64,000 bases of DNA from Cognatundibacterium jejuense (GTDB lineage: Bacteria; Pseudomonadota; Gammaproteobacteria; Burkholderiales; Burkholderiaceae_D): contig NZ_JACOFV010000013.1 in assembly GCF_014284255.1 (NCBI RefSeq), forward strand, positions 95,647-159,646. Direction: 5' to 3'. How positions within the stretch are numbered: position 1 is the first letter of the stretch; every line of letters starts with the position of its first letter. Position numbers and translations under genes: made by a program. Positions 60,238 to 64,000 of the stretch are shown here, one piece after another. Below the pieces are notes generated by a model. That model was not told where the DNA came from. It was given only the letters and a program-made list of their open reading frames with translations, and did not search any database.

Positions 60238-61514
60238 ATGCGATCATTATTTTTGCACTGTTAATTGGCTTAATTTTGACCGGGATGCCAATTAGTATTT
60301 CACTGGGGCTTACTGTACTAACATTTTTATTTACGATGACCGATGTTCCTATTACATCGGTTGCGTTGAAACTTTTTACTGGCCTGGAAAATTTCAGCAT
60401 CATGGCCATTCCGTTCTTTATTTTAGCGGGGAGTCTGTTAACTCAGGGTGGGGTGGCTAGACGGATGATTCATTTCGCAACAACCATGGTTGGTCATTTT
60501 CATGGCGGCTTGGCGCTGGCGGGCGTGATTTCCTGTGCATTATTTGCAGCAATTTCTGGATCATCCGTGGCCACAGTTGTTGCGGTCGGTTCTATTGTAT
60601 TGCCAGCAATGGTCAAACAGGGTTTTCCCAAGAAATTTGGCGCTGGTGTTATTACGACGAGCGGAGCTTTGGGAATACTTGTACCCCCATCTGTTGTTAT
60701 GGTGTTGTATTCTGTATCGACCAACACGTCCGTTGGCAAGTTGTTTATGGCAGGAGTTATACCAGGATTGATGTTGGCAAGTATGCTCGGATTAACTACG
60801 TGGTGGATTGCGCGTAAAAATAATTATCCGCGAATGAAGAGGGCGAATTGGGTAGAACGGTGGAATGCATTTAAAGATTCAGCATGGGGCTTCTCTATTA
60901 TTATATTGGTCATTGGAGGTATTTATTCTGGTCTTTTTACCCCAACGGAGGCGGCCGCGGTTGCAGCTGTTTATGCATTTTTTGTCGTTGTTTTTGTGTA
61001 CAAAGACTTATCGCTTAAGAATGTCCCAAAGGTAGTTCTTGATGCCGCTAGTTTATCTGCTATGTTGTTATATATCATTACTAATGCAGTATTGTTTTCA
61101 TTTTTGATGACAAGCGAAAATATTCCGCAACAAATGGCGGATTGGCTTACCTTACAAGGGCTTGGTCCGGTTGCGTTTCTTCTGGTAGTCAACATTTTGT
61201 TGCTAGTCGCTGGAAATGTAATGGAACCGAGCTCTATCGTTTTGATTATGGCGCCAATTTTATTTCCAGTAGCGGCAAGATTAGGCATTGATCCGATTCA
61301 TTTCGGTGTCTTGATGATGGTGAATATGGAGGTTGGTATGTGCCATCCCCCGGTCGGACTCAACCTTTATGTGGCGTCTGGTATTACTAAAATGGGCATA
61401 TCTGAGCTCTCGGTTGCGGTATTGCCGTGGTTATTTACAATGGTCATATTTTTGCTGCTCATTACCTATGTCCCTATGATTTCTTTAGCGCTGCCAACAT
61501 TGTTAGGAATGTAG
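60234..61514 (+). CDS. dctM: TRAP transporter large permease (DctM)
   Basis: 426 residues with about 11-12 transmembrane helices. Conserved DctM features include GMPISISLG, PFFILAGSLLTQGG, GGLALAGVISCALFAAISGS, IPPS-like GILVPPSVVMVLYSV, and GLFTPTEAAAVAAVYA. It forms the Na+-driven channel with DctQ. Overlap with dctQ and the position after the lyase gene complete the operon; the next gene is on the same strand but 223 bp away. Confidence 0.94.
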   Translation: MNAIIIFALLIGLILTGMPISISLGLTVLTFLFTMTDVPITSVALKLFTGLENFSIMAIPFFILAGSLLTQGGVARRMIHFATTMVGHFHGGLALAGVISCALFAAISGSSVATVVAVGSIVLPAMVKQGFPKKFGAGVITTSGALGILVPPSVVMVLYSVSTNTSVGKLFMAGVIPGLMLASMLGLTTWWIARKNNYPRMKRANWVERWNAFKDSAWGFSIIILVIGGIYSGLFTPTEAAAVAAVYAFFVVVFVYKDLSLKNVPKVVLDAASLSAMLLYIITNAVLFSFLMTSENIPQQMADWLTLQGLGPVAFLLVVNILLLVAGNVMEPSSIVLIMAPILFPVAARLGIDPIHFGVLMMVNMEVGMCHPPVGLNLYVASGITKMGISELSVAVLPWLFTMVIFLLLITYVPMISLALPTLLGM

Positions 61515-61737
61515 ATTATTAATCGCATTGAAGAATAACGATGTAACATTGAGCGGGGGAAGGTTATATTTTTCTAGTTGCTTGCCTTGCTTGATACTAT
61601 GATTGGGGCGCTAATAGAGCAGTCGAAATCAATCGAGAACTGATCAATGGAATTTCAATTTGGCCATTTTCAGAATGCAATTGTTAGTGCTTTTATTTAA
61701 TTTATTCATTGTCTGTTTTATTTACCAAGGAGGATTT

Positions 61738-62199
61738 ATGAGCAAGTTTTTACTTTCCCTATTCTTATCGGTTTTTATTTTTTTTGCGAACACTGCATTA
61801 GCTGCGACAGGTAGCCATGGAACTGCTGATGAAGCGGTAGCAATGGTAAATAAAGTTATTGCATTTATGAAGATTAACGGAAAAGACAAAACAATCGCAG
61901 AAGTAAACAATTTACAAGGGCGCTTTCGTGATCGGGACCTATATATCTCCATTAATGACATGAATGGGATTAATCTTGCGCATGGTGCGAATGCAAGAAT
62001 ACAAGGGAAAAATTTGCTTGAGATGAAAGATGCTGACGGCAAACCTTTTTACCGCGAACGTATTGAGATGGCAAAGACGAAGGGCGAAGGATGGCAAGAT
62101 TATAAATTTGTAAATCCTGAGACTAAGCAAATTGAAAATAAGGCAATGTACTTTAAGAAGCAGGGGGATCTCATTATAAACTGTGGGATATACAAATAA
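61738..62199 (+). CDS. Secreted single Cache-domain protein
   Basis: 153 residues from ATG 61738, with AAGGAGG upstream (the frame is open 26 codons before it). A signal peptide (LLSLFLSVFIFFANTALAA) is followed by one sCache_2-type domain (DRDLYISINDMNGINLAHGA, LLEMKDADGKPFYRERI, YFKKQGDLIINCGIYK). Stand-alone Cache proteins bind small carboxylates or amines in the periplasm; they are common in betaproteobacteria, often without a cytoplasmic partner. It may sense the operon substrate, but the link is by position only. Confidence 0.85.
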   Translation: MSKFLLSLFLSVFIFFANTALAATGSHGTADEAVAMVNKVIAFMKINGKDKTIAEVNNLQGRFRDRDLYISINDMNGINLAHGANARIQGKNLLEMKDADGKPFYRERIEMAKTKGEGWQDYKFVNPETKQIENKAMYFKKQGDLIINCGIYK

Positions 62200-62420
62200 G
62201 CAGTTTAAAATCAACGTTAGTTAGGGGCATCGATTTTATCGTAAAGGGTTATTTTGGTGTTTTAGCGCAATATTTTTTCTTGGATTTAAAAAACAGATCT
62301 ACATTTTGGGTAATGCTCATTTAAAGCACTGACATCCGTTAAATACCTGCTTATGAGGCACTAAAAAATTGTTTCGGATATCAATTCGTTTCTTGCACTA
62401 ATTTCGATGGGGGAATACTC

Positions 62421-63137
62421 ATGAAATTGATTATCTTGTGTCTGCCGCTATTTGCAATTACAGGAACAGCGGTCGGAGCGGAAATTCTTATTGCTGGATT
62501 TGAGTATTCTCCATTTTCAATAGTGAACAATGCCAATCTTTCCGGTATTGGCGCGGACATTCTGAATCATTTGATAGAAGACTCGGGAAACATAAAAAAA
62601 GGCACTTCTGTCGTTTCTGTCAAGCGAATGATGTTAATGGCAAAAGAGGAAAACATAGTCTTTACCACTCTCACTCGTACAGTCGATCGTGAGGTACAGG
62701 TGCAATGGATCGGAAAAATATCCGATGATATGAATTGTTTTTTTACATTTAAAGATCGGCCGATCAATTCTGTTGAGGATGCAAAAAAATTAGTTCGTAT
62801 CGGTGTCAACGCTGGAGGATTAACGGAAAAATTTTTAGTAGATAATGGATTCAAAAATATTGAGGCACTTTCAAACAATACTTTAAATTTCAGAAAAATT
62901 GCCGTCTCTCATATCCCCGCTTGGCATACCTCGGAAATCGTTGGTAGGTATACGGCAATTAACGCTAACGCAGATCCCGGAAATTATGTCTGTAATGGTA
63001 ATGTGCATAAAACCAATTATTGGATTGCCGCTTCATTAAAAACCGATAAATCCATTGTTGATAGCATGAGACTAAAGTTTTCAGAAATGGAACGATCAGG
63101 TGAAATTACGAGAATTATTAATGGATATTTAAAGTAG
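62421..63137 (+). CDS. Extracellular solute-binding protein, family 3
   Basis: 238 residues with a signal peptide (IILCLPLFAITGTAVGAEI). FEYSPFSIVNNANLSGIGAD, FTTLTRTVDREVQVQWIGKI and KKLVRIGVNAGGLTEKFLVD fit the orphan SBP_bac_3 type, like the protein at 38983-39714 though clearly distinct. No transporter membrane genes adjoin. The ligand is unknown. It is the last intact gene before two insertion-sequence pieces. Confidence 0.83.
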   Translation: MKLIILCLPLFAITGTAVGAEILIAGFEYSPFSIVNNANLSGIGADILNHLIEDSGNIKKGTSVVSVKRMMLMAKEENIVFTTLTRTVDREVQVQWIGKISDDMNCFFTFKDRPINSVEDAKKLVRIGVNAGGLTEKFLVDNGFKNIEALSNNTLNFRKIAVSHIPAWHTSEIVGRYTAINANADPGNYVCNGNVHKTNYWIAASLKTDKSIVDSMRLKFSEMERSGEITRIINGYLK

Positions 63138-63154
63138 GGCTTTGGAGGGTATGC

Positions 63155-63540
63155 GGAATTTTGTGTAAACGGGTTTTCTTTTAAGCGTGGTATATCCGAT
63201 CTTCAAGCTGCATCGTGAAGCGGTTGCGCTCGTTTTTCCAGTACAGCAGCGGCATCGTCCACTTCGTACTGATATTGTTGCGCGTCAGGTAAAGCAATGT
63301 GTACTGGCGAGGTCGTCAGTCGGAAATGAACTGCGGGTTTTGATCACTTTGCGCAGGCTCATATTAATCGATACCATGGCGTCGGTGGTGTGAATGGCTT
63401 TGCGATTTTTTGGCTGGTAGTCAAAGAACGGCGTGATGAGATGAGTGCCCAGTTGCGTCGCCAGGATAGCGATGGTCTGGTAATCCTTGCCCCATTTGGT
63501 CTCAAATTGTGTGAGCATGTGTTTTGCCTCATCGAACGTT
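63155..63540 (-). mobile_element. Decayed 3' end of an IS256-family transposase
   Basis: Read on the minus strand, LTQFETKWGKDYQTIAI, FFDYQPKNRKAIHTTDAMVS, MSLRKVIKTRSSFPTDDLA match the C-terminal part of IS256/Mutator transposases (FF...RKAIYTTNAIES...RKVIK pattern); after a one-base frame change LLYLTRNNISTKWTMP and LLYWKNERNRFTMQLEDRI continue it. The rightmost sequence near 63155-63180 (TTTACACAAAATTCCGCAT on the minus strand) resembles an IS256-group terminal repeat. The upstream part of the gene is missing, so this is a truncated, inactive copy. Confidence 0.85.
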
Positions 63541-63717
63541 CAATATCGGATGCGCGCCAACATCACTTAATCTTTATTGTTCGGGACTTTCACCCTTTAC
63601 TCCGTACCACTCTGCCGGCGTACTTAAAACTTTTTACATCCTCGAAATTTCTCATATTGCTAAAGGCTGTGGTTTTAAACTGTAAGCACCCGGTGAAGTC
63701 ATCTTGAAGTTAAGAGC

Positions 63718-64000
63718 GTAAGCGTAGATGATCGTGTCCACTTATTAAGTGGACACTTGTACATGATGGAAGATGGAATCGATACGCCTAGACGGCGTCG
63801 GCGACATAGTGCCGAATTCAAGGCTCAGGTAATTCAAGCCTGCAAACAACCGGGAGTTTCAATTGCAGCTACAGCTTTACGTTACCAGTTAAACGCCAAT
63901 CAGGTCCGCATTTGGATCAGGGCTCATGAACAATTGACGATACAGTCGGCGCAAGCTACACCAGTCACCTCAGTTCCTGAATTTATTCCAATTCCATTAC
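63718..64000 (+). mobile_element. Left end of an IS66-family element (continues beyond the window)
   Basis: From 63718 the sequence begins GTAAGCG, the usual IS66 terminal form, followed by a 21-bp palindromic stretch (63735-63755, TGTCCACTT...AAGTGGACA) and then the small transposition gene at 63763. The end lies beyond the window's right edge. Confidence 0.75.
63763..64000 (+). CDS. tnpA: IS66-family accessory transposition protein TnpA (partial)
   Basis: First 79 residues from ATG 63763 (or ATG 63766). The Arg-rich start TPRRRRRHSAEFKAQVIQAC, then SIAATALRYQLNANQVRIWI, is the helix-turn-helix of the IS66 Orf1/TnpA proteins, which are required for transposition together with TnpB and the transposase TnpC. 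The C-terminus is cut by the window end. The frame is intact here, in contrast to the IS256-like remnant next to it, so the element may be complete outside the window. Confidence 0.85.
   Translation, partial: MMEDGIDTPRRRRRHSAEFKAQVIQACKQPGVSIAATALRYQLNANQVRIWIRAHEQLTIQSAQATPVTSVPEFIPIPL

Overview
The window looks like a chromosomal segment of a Burkholderiales bacterium, most likely in or near the Oxalobacteraceae (Undibacterium/Herminiimonas/Herbaspirillum-like). The basis is the type of genes seen (PHB phasins, the linked glnE, yhdP, nitrilase-family and tldD genes, a Bcs cellulose operon with bcsP, DUF3391 HD-GYP proteins) and a moderate, AT-leaning base composition. This is inference from gene content; no marker gene for a firm placement is present.

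Region 1 (1-15.7 kb) is core-like. It holds a secreted Cys/Lys-rich repeat protein cut by the left edge, two phasins (one with a histone-like Ala/Lys/Pro tail), a MazG-like dNTP pyrophosphohydrolase, a thioesterase overlapping a nitroreductase, a PBP7-type D,D-peptidase, glnE, and the divergent run yhdP - nitrilase-family amidase - tldD. Region 2 (15.8-28.5 kb) is a cellulose synthase locus: a solitary bcsQ, a 612-bp gap, then bcsD, bcsP, a second bcsQ, an in-frame bcsA-bcsB fusion, bcsC and a small TPR lipoprotein-sized secreted protein. The 3' genes overlap or abut; a strong hairpin sits between bcsAB and bcsC. No bcsZ cellulase is seen.

Region 3 (28.8-39.7 kb) is core-like: DAHP synthase, a retropepsin-like protease, YajQ, MurB, an HD-GYP protein with a damaged HD motif overlapping a catalytically complete EAL phosphodiesterase, a small periplasmic protein, Uup and a family-3 solute-binding protein. 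Together with the PilZ domain of BcsA and YajQ this makes a c-di-GMP-rich neighbourhood.

Region 4 (about 40.3-53 kb) is an AT-rich integrated mobilizable element. At its left edge is the 5' half of a tRNA-Arg(CCU) gene that stops after the anticodon stem; an intact tRNA-Arg(CCU) lies about 230 bp further in, on the opposite strand. The element carries a DUF5906/SF3-type helicase followed by a cluster of iteron-like repeats, a TraD-like/MobA-MobL pair flanking a sequence that looks like a MOB_Q oriT, two proteins with HEPN-type R-x4-H motifs (one ApeA-like), a membrane protein, a stand-alone WYL-like protein and several unknown genes. No integrase is visible.

Region 5 (53-64 kb) holds an Lrp regulator, an alpha/beta hydrolase, then a divergent LysR gene and a complete itaconate/mesaconate-type catabolic operon (MaoC-fold hydratase, class III CoA-transferase, TRAP SBP, CitE-like lyase, TRAP DctQ and DctM), a secreted Cache-domain protein, another family-3 binding protein, a decayed IS256-family transposase end and the start of an IS66-family element at the right edge.
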